Counted from the stretch's first letter, positions 44,950-54,074 are shown. The stretch is 64,000 nucleotides of DNA from Selenomonadales bacterium (GCA_900769615.1 CAAGHH010000012.1:36788-100787), one strand, 5' to 3'. The notes: a model not told the origin generated them from the sequence alone. Numbers and translations: made by a program.

Positions 44950-45648
44950 TTAAGCTGATTTTTTTCTGTGATTAAGATAATAGCCTATACTCAATACTAA
45001 CCCTACTGCCATAACTTTTATAATCAGCGCATAATCGGCTAAGTAAATACCAACTGCCTTATCAGCTGTCATCAGCTCAGCTGCGGTCCAGCCAAGAATT
45101 GCTGCTCCGATATAGATTAGCGCCGGCATTTTTAGCATAATCATTAAAAAGACTTGTGCTCCAAATAAAACTATCGGAATTGATATTGCCAAGCCACAGA
45201 TAATAAGACTCCATTTACCATCAGGCACTGTATTAGCAACACCTGCCAGCGACAAAATGTTGTCAATGCTCATTATGAAATCAGCTATTAAAATCGTTTT
45301 GACCGCTGCCCAAAAGCCTTGGCTTTTGCTGTTGCCATTTTCTTTAGCTGAATCATTGTGCTCGGTCAAAAGTTTTATAGCAATGTATAATAATGCGGCT
45401 CCTCCCACGAACTCAATATAAGGTGCTGCTAACACACTGGTAGCAAATAAAGTGCAGATTATCCTAATAAAAACAGCACCAAAACCACCAATAAAAATGG
45501 CTCGCCGCCGATGATGCTCAGGTAAATGCTGACAAGCTAGCGCTATTACAATCGCATTATCACCGGAAAGCAAAATATCTAACAGCAATATTCCCGATAA
45601 AGCTGCTATCCATTCAGGGGTAAACATACCTGCTAAAAAATGTTCCAT
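44950..45648 (-). CDS. TerC-family integral membrane protein
   Basis: A 232-residue protein with seven helices and the TerC signature ILLLDILLSGDNAIVIALAC, with a second copy of the acidic motif in IADFIMSIDNILSLAG. In Bacillus, relatives (YkoY/MeeY) export manganese. ATG 45648 has AAAGGAG 9 bases upstream. A yybP-ykoY riboswitch with a terminator lies in its leader, so Mn2+ should switch it on. Confidence 0.92.
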   Translation of the reverse strand: MEHFLAGMFTPEWIAALSGILLLDILLSGDNAIVIALACQHLPEHHRRRAIFIGGFGAVFIRIICTLFATSVLAAPYIEFVGGAALLYIAIKLLTEHNDSAKENGNSKSQGFWAAVKTILIADFIMSIDNILSLAGVANTVPDGKWSLIICGLAISIPIVLFGAQVFLMIMLKMPALIYIGAAILGWTAAELMTADKAVGIYLADYALIIKVMAVGLVLSIGYYLNHRKKSA

Positions 45649-45716
45649 AACCAAAAACTCCTTTATCATCTGGTATTTAGTAACAAGCTGCTTCCGGCCA
45701 ATGGGCTTTTATATAC

Positions 45717-45757
45717 AAAAAGCCCTGCCAAGCAAAATAATAACTTGCTTGGCAGGG
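45717..45757 (-). terminator. Riboswitch terminator before terC
   Basis: On the minus strand CCCTGCCAAGCAA (45745-45757) pairs perfectly with TTGCTTGGCAGGG (45723-45735), followed by CTTTTTG. This is the expression platform of the yybP-ykoY riboswitch. Confidence 0.88.
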
Positions 45758-45845
45758 TCTTGCTTACTCATTCGCCGACCATACCGGGATAAAATATCCG
45801 TACTGACGATATCTGACCGTTCAGCTACTCCCCCTGACGGAAGTA
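45755..45845 (-). promoter_or_regulatory. yybP-ykoY manganese riboswitch
   Basis: The minus-strand leader of terC holds the conserved GGGGGAGTAGCTGA (45822-45835) and, further on, CCGGTATGGTCGGCGAATGAG (split around 45768-45787), the two L1/L3 loops of the class. It ends at the terminator stem. The class binds Mn2+ and controls TerC-family genes. A weak promoter (TTGTAA, 16 bases, TTATAT) stands about 45860-45887. Boundaries are approximate. Confidence 0.88.
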
Positions 45846-45909
45846 ATCTTACGTACTCAATATAACATAGCTTTGACTATTTTACAAGCAAGCCAACATT
45901 AATTATTGA

Positions 45910-47943
45910 TTAAATATCAAGATTGCGTACCAGCTTAGCATTGTCTTCAATAAATTGCCGGCGCGGTTCAACTTTATCGCCCATCAAAACGGTGAAAAGC
46001 TCATCAGCGGCCTCAGCATCTTCCATATCAACCCGCAGCATAGTACGTCCCTCAGGATCCATCGTAGTTTCCCAGAGCTGCTCAGGGTTCATCTCACCTA
46101 AGCCTTTGTAACGCTGAACGTTGATGCCATCACGACCAACTTCAGCCAATTTTTTAGCCAATTCTTCATCGCTATAGGTGTACCAATGTTTTTTGCCTTT
46201 GCGAATCTGATAAAGTGGCGGCTGCGCAATAAATACATGCCCATGCTCTATTAATGGCTTCATATAGCGATATAAAAATGTTAACAGCAGCGTTCTGATA
46301 TGCGCACCATCAACATCGGCATCGGTCATAATAATTATTTTACCATAACGACGCTTAGACAGGTCAAAATCTTCACTAATACCAGTACCAAAGGCTGTTA
46401 TCATCGTGCGTATTTCAGCATTAGCAAATATCTTATCCAGTCTTGCCTTTTCTACGTTCAAAATTTTGCCCCTAAGCGGCAAAATTGCCTGAAAACGACG
46501 ATCTCGTCCCTGCTTAGCTGAACCACCAGCAGAATCACCCTCTACTAAGTAAATCTCAGCCTGTTCCGGATCCTTTACCGAGCAGTCAGCAAGTTTTCCG
46601 GGAAGACTTGAAACTTCCAGCGCATTTTTTCTGCGCGTAAGCTCTCGCGCCTTGCGCGCAGCTTCACGGGCTCTGCTGGCCATAATCGCCTTTTCGATAA
46701 TCTTCTTGGTAATAGCCGGATTTTCTTCAAAATACTCTGATAGACCTTCTGTAACAATCGAATCTACAATACCACGAACCTCGGAATTTCCCAATTTAGT
46801 TTTGGTCTGTCCCTCAAACTGTGGCTCACGGATTTTAAGCGAAATAACACAGGTCAGGCCTTCGCGGACATCATCACCAGTTAAATTGCCATCTTTATCC
46901 TTTAGGATACCTTGTTTACGCGCAAAGTCATTCGCCGCCCGCGTAAGTGCCAGTTTGAAACCAGCTAAATGCGTACCGCCTTCTTCAGTATTGATATTAT
47001 TAACAAATGAATAAATATTTTCCTGATAGCTGTCATTGTACTGCATAGCTATTTCAACCACAGTATCATCTTTAGAACCATTAAAATATATTGGTTCAGC
47101 GTTAATTTTTTCTTTTTTGCGGTTTAAATGCTCAACAAAAGAACTAATACCACCATCAAAATGGAAGGTCTCTGAGCGCAGCTCCTCACCACGTTCATCA
47201 TGCAAAGCTATCGTAATACCGTGATTCAAAAAAGCCAGCTCACGTAAACGATGACGCAAGGTATCATAGCTATAAGTAGTAACCGAAAATATCTCTGGAT
47301 CTGGCACAAAATGTACTCTTGTACCAGTTTCATTAGTTTCACCGGTTACTTTTAAAGGACTTTTAGTTACACCACGTTCAAAAGCTATTTCGTGAATTTT
47401 ACCATCACGTTTTACTTGAACGTCCATTTTCGTTGACAGGGCATTAACGACGGATACACCTACCCCATGCAAGCCACCGGAAACTTTATAGCCATCACCG
47501 CCAAATTTACCGCCAGCATGCAAAACCGTCAAAACTACTTCGACTGCCGGTTTGCCACTTTCATGCATATCAACCGGAATACCACGACCGTTATCGACAA
47601 CAGTTATGCTGTTGTCTTTATGAATAGTAACGTCAATATGGTCACAATAACCAGCTAAAGCCTCATCGATCGAGTTATCAACTACTTCATATACCAGATG
47701 GTGCAGCCCACGCTCGGAGGTGCTGCCAATATACATACCTGGACGGGTACGCACAGCCTCAAGCCCCTCTAGTATCTGAATCTGTTCAGCACCATAATCA
47801 GCTTCTACGGCTGTCACGGCAGCGCTGCTCTCATCAGTGTGAATTTCAACGCCAGTAGTATCCAGATCTTTATCCTCAAATTCGTCTCTTTTAACTTCAT
47901 TCGGCGTTAAATCCAGTTTCGTCTGCTCATTATCATTTGCCAT
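45910..47943 (-). CDS. gyrB: DNA gyrase subunit B
   Basis: ATPase subunit of gyrase, 677 residues. The GHKL domain has EVVDNSIDEALAGYCDHI and GGLHGVGVSVVNALS; the TOPRIM domain has EGDSAGGSAKQGRDR and DADVDGAHIRTLLL; the C-terminal end has QRYKGLGEMNPEQLWET. About 40 residues longer at the N-terminus than Bacillus GyrB: an acidic, probably disordered stretch before QIQILEGLEAVRTRPGMYIG. There is no better start codon downstream. It is 18 bases after remB. Confidence 0.96.
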   Translation of the reverse strand: MANDNEQTKLDLTPNEVKRDEFEDKDLDTTGVEIHTDESSAAVTAVEADYGAEQIQILEGLEAVRTRPGMYIGSTSERGLHHLVYEVVDNSIDEALAGYCDHIDVTIHKDNSITVVDNGRGIPVDMHESGKPAVEVVLTVLHAGGKFGGDGYKVSGGLHGVGVSVVNALSTKMDVQVKRDGKIHEIAFERGVTKSPLKVTGETNETGTRVHFVPDPEIFSVTTYSYDTLRHRLRELAFLNHGITIALHDERGEELRSETFHFDGGISSFVEHLNRKKEKINAEPIYFNGSKDDTVVEIAMQYNDSYQENIYSFVNNINTEEGGTHLAGFKLALTRAANDFARKQGILKDKDGNLTGDDVREGLTCVISLKIREPQFEGQTKTKLGNSEVRGIVDSIVTEGLSEYFEENPAITKKIIEKAIMASRAREAARKARELTRRKNALEVSSLPGKLADCSVKDPEQAEIYLVEGDSAGGSAKQGRDRRFQAILPLRGKILNVEKARLDKIFANAEIRTMITAFGTGISEDFDLSKRRYGKIIIMTDADVDGAHIRTLLLTFLYRYMKPLIEHGHVFIAQPPLYQIRKGKKHWYTYSDEELAKKLAEVGRDGINVQRYKGLGEMNPEQLWETTMDPEGRTMLRVDMEDAEAADELFTVLMGDKVEPRRQFIEDNAKLVRNLDI

Positions 47944-47961
47944 AAAATTTCTACGCTCCCA

Positions 47962-48258
47962 TCATTCCAAGTCGTTTTTATCGCTATCTAATGTGTAAAA
48001 ACCTCGTCGCGAACGCCGCATTAATGTAAGTGGCGATATTGCTGACAGGTATATTTTTTTATCAGTGACTATAATAGATTTTATAAGCTCCTCAGCACTG
48101 CTTTTACTGCCAATTGCCAGCGTATTTACCAATTTTCCTTGCTTTTTGCCGGAATCTAAAAATTTTTGTCCAGCTTCATTTTTAAACAAATCATAACAAT
48201 TAATCATAATTATTTCATTGGTTCTTACTGATATGCCATTGCCAAGATGCAGAAACAT
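47962..48258 (-). CDS. remB: RemB-like (DUF370) regulator
   Basis: A 98-residue protein starting MFLHLGNGISVRTNEIIMI, of the DUF370 family. Bacillus RemB (YaaB) sits between recF and gyrB, as here, and takes part in matrix/biofilm control. Its start shares one base with the stop of the DUF721 gene (TGATG), so translation is coupled. Confidence 0.85.
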   Translation of the reverse strand: MFLHLGNGISVRTNEIIMINCYDLFKNEAGQKFLDSGKKQGKLVNTLAIGSKSSAEELIKSIIVTDKKIYLSAISPLTLMRRSRRGFYTLDSDKNDLE

Positions 48259-49223
48259 CAGCCCCGCCTGCCTTTCCTGCCTAAAGGAATAACTGAATAA
48301 CGCTTTGGTGCTTTATAATCATCAGGACGATGTAAATTGAACCGCAACTGATAAAGGACTCTTGTCATCACATCTTCGGTAAGCTGCTGTGGTGGCAAAC
48401 AAGCATACAGCATTACTAAATTCTTAGCTTTAATACTGCTTTTATCATTTACATCAACTTCTGCTGCCAGCTTTTGTACCATATTAGCTCGCTGCAAATT
48501 CAAAAGCCTGGGACTGCATTCAGGTACATATTCCTTGACCTCGGCAAAACGCGCCCAAGGAATATCACGCAATACCTGTCTTACCGCCTGTGCTATCCGC
48601 TCTTTCTCCTTTAATATGCAAGCATCGCATAACTGCTGCTCTGCTTGGCACAAGCTGCCACATTGAGCGCACTCATGCCACTTGCGCTTGCGTCGCAGTT
48701 CTTTTAACTGCCAATCCTTGCGACAGATTTCCGCAGCTTTGGCTTTTATATCAGCATCGACAACGTCAGCGGTTATTTGGTCAATTACTTTAAGCTCAGC
48801 CTTACTTAACGTTATCTTTTGACGCAACTTAGCCAGGTTTTCTTCACTTGCTTTAGCCTGCGAACTTGCCAGCACAATTTCAGCAATACCATCAGTACCA
48901 GATTTTTCCCAACGCTTGCTAAAAACGATTTCCTTTACCAGACTTTGTCCAGCATAATTGTTTATCTTTTGCACCAGACGTGGCATCATTAAGCGAAGTT
49001 CATTGCGCCATACGGCATCATAACAATATACATATAGCTTATCGCCAATAAGCCCCTGTGGCTGCATCTGCCGGCCAATAACATCACCTACAATTTCAGA
49101 CCAATGCAAAAATACCGAATGGACATAATACTGCTTGGAAAAACTAGCACCTTTAGCCTTAACCAAACTGCGAATAATAGTATCTGGTTTTTCTAGTCCT
49201 GGGGTTCGTCTGGTATTCTTCAT
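48258..49223 (-). CDS. DUF721 (DciA-like) protein with cysteine motif
   Basis: A 321-residue protein whose N-terminal 110 residues are DUF721 (VHSVFLHWSEIVGDVIGRQMQPQGLIGDKLYVYC). DciA proteins load the replicative helicase in many bacteria, and a gene beside recF fits that. The middle carries a zinc-ribbon-like pattern (CAQCGSLCQAEQQLCDAC, residues about 190-207). A C-terminal region of unknown kind follows. It begins 4 bases after recF ends. Confidence 0.78.
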   Translation of the reverse strand: MKNTRRTPGLEKPDTIIRSLVKAKGASFSKQYYVHSVFLHWSEIVGDVIGRQMQPQGLIGDKLYVYCYDAVWRNELRLMMPRLVQKINNYAGQSLVKEIVFSKRWEKSGTDGIAEIVLASSQAKASEENLAKLRQKITLSKAELKVIDQITADVVDADIKAKAAEICRKDWQLKELRRKRKWHECAQCGSLCQAEQQLCDACILKEKERIAQAVRQVLRDIPWARFAEVKEYVPECSPRLLNLQRANMVQKLAAEVDVNDKSSIKAKNLVMLYACLPPQQLTEDVMTRVLYQLRFNLHRPDDYKAPKRYSVIPLGRKGRRG

Positions 49224-49227
49224 AAGC

Positions 49228-50328
49228 TTACCTCATAACGCTGCCTGCATTGACGTGAAAATACGTGCCTAACCTCACTTTGGGAAAATAGGCTTCATCA
49301 GTTGCGGTAATCATCGTCTGAATTCGTTCACGGCGAATAAATTCTAATAACTTATGACGTCTTACTACATCAAGCTCACTCATAACATCATCGAGCAGCA
49401 GTACGGGATACTCACCAGTCTCAGAACGGATAAACTCCAGCTCTGCCAGCTTTAATGACAACACCCCCGTGCGCTGCTGTCCCTGTGACCCGAAAGTTCG
49501 CAAATTTATCCCGTTAACAGTTAAAATTATATCATCATGATGCGGGCCACGGCTGGTTGAGCCACGCATTATATCTAAATCGCGATGATTTCTCAGCTCT
49601 TTATTATACCATGAAGCAAGGTCATTTGTCACTTCAGCGCTACTACCATGAATTTCATAAGCAATAGCTAAGTTTTCCTGATTATTTGATATACGCCGTT
49701 GCATAAGATTAGCTAGCATATTAAGCTTGCGTACAGCCTCTATTCGTTTACAGGTGATTTTGACCGCACTAGCTGCTAATTGGGTGTCCCATAATTCTAG
49801 CATATCGACGCTAGCTTTATGTTCGCGAATTCGTTTTAATAAGGTATTTCGCTGCGTTATTATACGATTGTATTCACTCAATTCGTGATAATACGCCGGA
49901 CTGGCTTGTGAAATCTCGCCGTCCAAAAAACGCCGGCGGGCAGCCGGCGCTCCTTTTATTAAAAATAAATCTTCCGGTGAAAACAGCACCGTATTGATAT
50001 TACCAACTAAATCTTTGGGACGAATTGGCTGACCATTTAAAATAATACGCCGTCTTTTTTCACGACTAAATTGAAATTCTAAGTGATTGCCAATCCCCAT
50101 GCGTTCAAATTCAAGTTTTACGCTTCCAGCTGCCTGCCGCCATAATATAAGCTCCTGATCACTATGACTGCGATGCGAACGACCTAATGAAGCGTAATAA
50201 ACGGCCTCAATTATGTTAGTTTTCCCCTGCGCATTTTGACCAAGAAAAACATTGATATTAGGATCAAATTCCAAATGCAAGCTGCTATAGTTCCGATAAT
50301 TTCTTAACTGAATTTCTCGAACCAGCAT
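49228..50328 (-). CDS. recF: DNA replication and repair protein RecF
   Basis: SMC-like ATPase of 366 residues that helps load RecA at gaps. It begins MLVREIQLRNYRNYSSLHLEF, with Walker A GQNAQGKTN, signature FGSQGQQRTGVLSLKLAEL and Walker B PVLLLDDVMSELD. Normal length. It follows the S4 gene by 28 bases, in the order dnaN-yaaA-recF seen in Bacillus. Confidence 0.96.
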   Translation of the reverse strand: MLVREIQLRNYRNYSSLHLEFDPNINVFLGQNAQGKTNIIEAVYYASLGRSHRSHSDQELILWRQAAGSVKLEFERMGIGNHLEFQFSREKRRRIILNGQPIRPKDLVGNINTVLFSPEDLFLIKGAPAARRRFLDGEISQASPAYYHELSEYNRIITQRNTLLKRIREHKASVDMLELWDTQLAASAVKITCKRIEAVRKLNMLANLMQRRISNNQENLAIAYEIHGSSAEVTNDLASWYNKELRNHRDLDIMRGSTSRGPHHDDIILTVNGINLRTFGSQGQQRTGVLSLKLAELEFIRSETGEYPVLLLDDVMSELDVVRRHKLLEFIRRERIQTMITATDEAYFPKVRLGTYFHVNAGSVMR

Positions 50329-50356
50329 ATTTTTAATCTCCTGTTCGGTAAATCAT

Positions 50357-50578
50357 TTACTTAGTCACAACTCGCCAAGCTCCAAGCCCTTCAATTTCAA
50401 TAATATCGCCAGCATGCAATTTACGCCGACGGGCACTTTCCGTTTCTCCATTACGTTTTATCTGACGATTTTCAATAAGCATTTTTACTTCACCGCCAGA
50501 AGCCAATACGCCTGCCCATTTTAAGAATTGATCTAATTGAATTTCTTCTGTTTCAATACGTATATCCTCAATCGGCAT
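50357..50578 (-). CDS. S4-domain RNA-binding protein (YaaA-like)
   Basis: A 73-residue single S4 domain (IQLDQFLKWAGVLASGGEVKMLI, then IKRNGETESARRRKLHAGDIIEI). Between dnaN and recF this matches Bacillus YaaA, implicated in ribosome assembly. Ribosome site GGAGG lies 9 bases before ATG 50578. Confidence 0.9.
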   Translation of the reverse strand: MPIEDIRIETEEIQLDQFLKWAGVLASGGEVKMLIENRQIKRNGETESARRRKLHAGDIIEIEGLGAWRVVTK

Positions 50579-50602
50579 GTGGATAACCTCCCTAACTATA
50601 CA

Positions 50603-51715
50603 TTAATGATTGGTGCGAACAGGTGTTACAACATAGATAAAATCCGTGTCGCTTTCTTCGCGAATAGCAGCTGGTGACAGCGCACTGTTGAGTTTTATGC
50701 GGCAATTAGGACTATCAATATTTTTTAATACATCACTTATGTATTGAGCATTAAAGGCAATTGTTATATCTGGACCTTCGATAGTTGCTGGAAGATACTC
50801 CTCAGCATTACCTATGGCTGGGTTATTAGAGGAAATTTTTACATTGCTATTGGCAAAATCAAGCTTGATAATATTATATTCACCTGAACGTGAAATAAGT
50901 GAAATACGATCAACAGCGGCTGAAAAATCAGCCGTATTGACAAGTATTGTGGTGGTAAAATCTGGTGGTATTACTCGATTGTAATCGGGAAATGCACCTT
51001 CGATGAGTCGAGATGACATATATAGATTTTCAAAGGCAAAACTTATTTGACTATAATTACAGGTTACTGTTACATCAGTGGGAATTTCTGAAGTCATATT
51101 ATGTAAAAGTTCTTGTAAAATTTTAGCTGGAATAATGATTTTTATATTGCCAATACGTTCATCAAAGGTTTCATACTTAACTGCTAAACGATGGGTATTG
51201 GTAGCAGCCATTGTTACTTTAGTGCCAGCGATTTCTAAATAACAGCCGGTAAATACAGGTCGGCTTTCATCAGTAGCGCAAGCAAAAACTGTTTTTTTGA
51301 TGAGTGAGCGTAAAACATTGTCTTTGATGGTAAATTTTATATCACCATCAATAGGAGTAATCGTAGGATAGTCAGCTGCATTCATACTAAGCAGGGTAAA
51401 GTTAGCTAAATTTGATTGAATGTGGACAATGTTTTCTGAGTTATTAAATTCTATTTTAACGTTATCACCAGGTAATTTGCGGATAACTTCTTGAAAATAA
51501 CGACCAGCAATTGTTATTTGACCAGCTTCGATAATGTCAGCTGGAATTTTGCATACGAGACTCATTTCATAATCGGTTGCTTGTAATTCTAAGATACCGT
51601 TTTCTGCTCTTAGATAAATGCCAGCTAAGATTGGTGTTTGGGGCTTATTGGCTACAGCTTTGCTGATAAATTGCAATGAGTTGATAAGTTCTGTTTTAGA
51701 ACAGGATATTTTCAT
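50603..51715 (-). CDS. dnaN: DNA polymerase III beta subunit (sliding clamp)
   Basis: The 370-residue clamp with three repeated domains. Conserved: MKISCSKTELINSLQFISKAV, the peptide-binding segment TDESRPVFTGCYLEI, and the C-terminal ends YVVTPVRTNH. It is separated from dnaA by the 274-base box-rich gap. Confidence 0.96.
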   Translation of the reverse strand: MKISCSKTELINSLQFISKAVANKPQTPILAGIYLRAENGILELQATDYEMSLVCKIPADIIEAGQITIAGRYFQEVIRKLPGDNVKIEFNNSENIVHIQSNLANFTLLSMNAADYPTITPIDGDIKFTIKDNVLRSLIKKTVFACATDESRPVFTGCYLEIAGTKVTMAATNTHRLAVKYETFDERIGNIKIIIPAKILQELLHNMTSEIPTDVTVTCNYSQISFAFENLYMSSRLIEGAFPDYNRVIPPDFTTTILVNTADFSAAVDRISLISRSGEYNIIKLDFANSNVKISSNNPAIGNAEEYLPATIEGPDITIAFNAQYISDVLKNIDSPNCRIKLNSALSPAAIREESDTDFIYVVTPVRTNH

Positions 51716-51794
51716 GATTGAACCTCACTTTGTTTTAATAATACGCTGGAAGTATATAAATAAATAGCCGTCGCAGTAGTAGTACCTGTGGAGA

Positions 51795-51962
51795 TGTGGA
51801 TAAGTAGGATCAGACGAATAATTTTTTACAATGTACTTGTGAATAACTTGTTAATAACAATAAGGGAGGTTATCCACAGAATCCACGGTAATAACCTCCC
51901 CTCCAACTTATCCACATTCTGTCTACAGGAAATTCGCAAGCGTTTCCACATAGTTATCCACG
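51795..51962. promoter_or_regulatory. DnaA-box cluster, dnaA-dnaN interval (part of oriC)
   Basis: Perfect TTATNCACA boxes occur at 51795-51803 and 51838-51846 (minus), 51870-51878 and 51908-51916 (plus), with a one-mismatch box at 51954-51962. Inside it GGGAGGTTAT (51864-51873) pairs with ATAACCTCCC (51891-51900), a 10-bp stem that includes one box. Confidence 0.85.
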
Positions 51963-51989
51963 GCTAACTTGTTAGTACTTTTAGTGACT

Positions 51990-53426
51990 TTACATACGTT
52001 GAATACGCTCAATAAGTTCGTTAATTATGGCGTTGAGTTTCATGTCAGCGTCTTTTTCTTTGCTAATTTTGTCATAAGCATGAATAACGGTGGTATGATC
52101 ACGGCCACCAAAGAAATTACCAATTTGGGGCAAAGAGGTATCAGTCAGCTCACGGCAGAGATACATCGCTATCTGTCGTGGGAAGGCTATGCTGCGAGTA
52201 CGTTTTTTAGCATGTAAATCATCGATTTTTATTTTAAAGTACGAAGCGACAATTTCTTGGATAACTTCCATCGTGATTTCTTTAGTCTTGTTATTAGGAA
52301 ATACATCCTTTAGCGCTATCGTAACTAATTCCGTAGTAACTGGCTGATTAATAAGGGAGGCATAGGCTACAACCCTGGTTAAAGCGCCTTCGAGTTCACG
52401 AATATTACTGTCGATTCGGCTGGCAATGTAAACCATAACATCAATTGGCACGCTAAAATGATCAAGCTGAGCTTTGTTTTTCAGGATGGCGATACGTGTT
52501 TCTAAATCCGGAGCCTGAATATCGGTAATAAGCCCCCATTCAAAACGTGAACGCAAGCGATCTTCCAGCCGTTCCACTTCTCTTGGCGGACGATCTGAGG
52601 ATAATATTATCTGTTTTTGCGCATCGTGCAGCGTATTAAAGGTGTGGAAAAATTCTTCTTGGGTACTGGTTTTGCCAGAAAGAAATTGAATATCATCGAC
52701 TAATAGAACATCAATATTGCGATATTTTTGCCGGAATTTTTCAGCATTACCTTCTTGAATGGAACGGATAATCTCATTGGTGAATTGTTCACTTGATACA
52801 TAAAGTACCCGCATTTCGGGATGATTATGCAGAACCCGATTGCCGATGGCATGCATTAAATGGGTCTTTCCCAGACCTACTCCGCCATACATAAAAAATG
52901 GATTGTACACTCTGCCTGGTGATTCAGCTACCGCCATAGCTGCTGCATGAGCAAAACGGTTGGAGCTTCCGGTTACAAAAGTATCAAAGGTATATTTGGG
53001 ATTAAGCGAAGAGCTGTCGCCAGGGGCAACAATATGCATTTCATTGCCGGCCGGATCCTCTGATGCTGGACTATTATTGAATAAATTTACTTGATTGGGA
53101 TTGGCGCCTTTAGTTTTCTTAGGCGATTGAGTGTCTTTGACAGGTAAATCGGCTGGTGGTGCAGACGATGCTGGTTCTTCGATAACTTTAATTGTAATTT
53201 GCCGTGGCGAGCCTAAAACTTCTGTCACGGCATCAGCAAGAATTGTCAGGTAGTGGCTGCTTATCCAGTCTTTGGCCATACCGGTTTGCGTGCCAAGAAC
53301 TAATTCTGCGCTGGTTAAGGCAAGAGGCTGAACCGGGTCGAGCCATTTGAAAGCAGATTTGGCTAGCTGTTCGCGCATTTTGTTTAAGATTTGCTCCCAA
53401 ACCGCTTGCAATTGTGATTGCTCCAT
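51990..53426 (-). CDS. dnaA: Chromosomal replication initiator DnaA
   Basis: AAA+ initiator that binds the boxes around it and opens oriC. The 478-residue protein has domain I (about 1-80), a variable linker rich in Pro and Ser, the ATPase with GGVGLGKTHL and VLLVDDIQFLSGK, and the box-binding domain IV ending GGRDHTTVIHAYDKI. Ribosome site AAAGGG lies 11 bases before ATG 53426. Confidence 0.98.
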   Translation of the reverse strand: MEQSQLQAVWEQILNKMREQLAKSAFKWLDPVQPLALTSAELVLGTQTGMAKDWISSHYLTILADAVTEVLGSPRQITIKVIEEPASSAPPADLPVKDTQSPKKTKGANPNQVNLFNNSPASEDPAGNEMHIVAPGDSSSLNPKYTFDTFVTGSSNRFAHAAAMAVAESPGRVYNPFFMYGGVGLGKTHLMHAIGNRVLHNHPEMRVLYVSSEQFTNEIIRSIQEGNAEKFRQKYRNIDVLLVDDIQFLSGKTSTQEEFFHTFNTLHDAQKQIILSSDRPPREVERLEDRLRSRFEWGLITDIQAPDLETRIAILKNKAQLDHFSVPIDVMVYIASRIDSNIRELEGALTRVVAYASLINQPVTTELVTIALKDVFPNNKTKEITMEVIQEIVASYFKIKIDDLHAKKRTRSIAFPRQIAMYLCRELTDTSLPQIGNFFGGRDHTTVIHAYDKISKEKDADMKLNAIINELIERIQRM

Positions 53427-53486
53427 GAAAAATAACCCTTTCTGTATCGAATTTTAGTTAGAAATTTATTCCACAGGTGTATAATT

Positions 53487-53525
53487 TTATCCACATTTTT
53501 ATCCACAGCTGTGGATAAAAATGTG
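53487..53525. promoter_or_regulatory. DnaA boxes in a 34-bp perfect palindrome (oriC)
   Basis: Boxes at 53487-53495 and 53499-53507 (plus) and 53510-53518 (minus). The last two form the centre of a perfect palindrome 53492-53525, with 17-base arms (CACATTTTTATCCACAG and its complement). A weak box (TTATCAACA) is at 53658-53666. It lies just upstream of dnaA and is likely part of oriC and of dnaA autoregulation. Confidence 0.82.
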
Positions 53526-53570
53526 TTATTTCCGGGAGATAGGGCGGAAATAGGTGATATTACTGAGAAA

Positions 53571-53693
53571 ATAAGCTTATTAAGCAGCTTAAAATATGTA
53601 TAACCTGGAGAATTTTCCGTACAATAATCAACAATATATTATCAAAATAAAACTGAGTTATCAACAGTTTTCATGGGATAAGCTTATTAAGCA
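53571..53693. repeat. 16-bp direct repeat in the dnaA-rpmH gap
   Basis: ATAAGCTTATTAAGCA occurs at 53571-53586 and at 53678-53693, 107 bases apart. It does not match the DnaA box. It may be a further oriC element. The whole gap 53427-53901 is AT-rich and non-coding. Confidence 0.7.
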
Positions 53694-53901
53694 ACGAAAT
53701 AATCCACAACTGCGAATAAAAAAATACTATTATATTGTACTGTCATAGCTTGACACTAATACAGGCGTAGTCTATAATCTACATTGAATCTTAGTGCAAG
53801 GATACTTCTGGCACTAAGGCTGAAATTAGCAAATTTCTGATGCATTGCTTCTATGATGATAGAAAAATCAGAATGAATAAGTGTAAGGAGGTGTTTAACG
53901 A

Positions 53902-54036
53902 ATGAAACAGACTTATCAGCCGAACAACCATTGGCGTAAGCAGACGCATGGCTTCCGTGAACGCATGAAGACGAAGGGTGGTCGTCTCGTTTTGAAGAGA
54001 AGACGCCAGCGCGGTAGAAAGAAGCTTTCGGCATAA
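53902..54036 (+). CDS. rpmH: 50S ribosomal protein L34
   Basis: The 44-residue basic protein reads MKQTYQPNNHWRKQTHGFRE at its start and ends RRRQRGRKKLSA, typical of L34. Ribosome site AAGGAGG lies 9 bases before ATG 53902. It heads the rpmH-rnpA-yidD-yidC-jag group. Confidence 0.97.
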   Translation: MKQTYQPNNHWRKQTHGFRERMKTKGGRLVLKRRRQRGRKKLSA

Positions 54037-54046
54037 ATTTAACAGT

Positions 54047-54074
54047 AAGGTCACTTAGGTGGCCTTTTCTTTTA
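54047..54074 (+). terminator. Weak terminator/attenuator between rpmH and rnpA
   Basis: AAGGTCAC pairs with GTGGCCTT (one G-T pair) around TTAG and is followed by TTCTTTT. Readthrough would supply rnpA. Confidence 0.55.

Noticed and set aside
53571..53693. CRISPR array from the 16-bp repeat
   Set aside because: There are only two copies, no spacers of regular size and no cas genes.
53756..54034. 92-residue minus-strand ORF over rpmH
   Set aside because: The plus strand codes for a complete L34 with its ribosome site.
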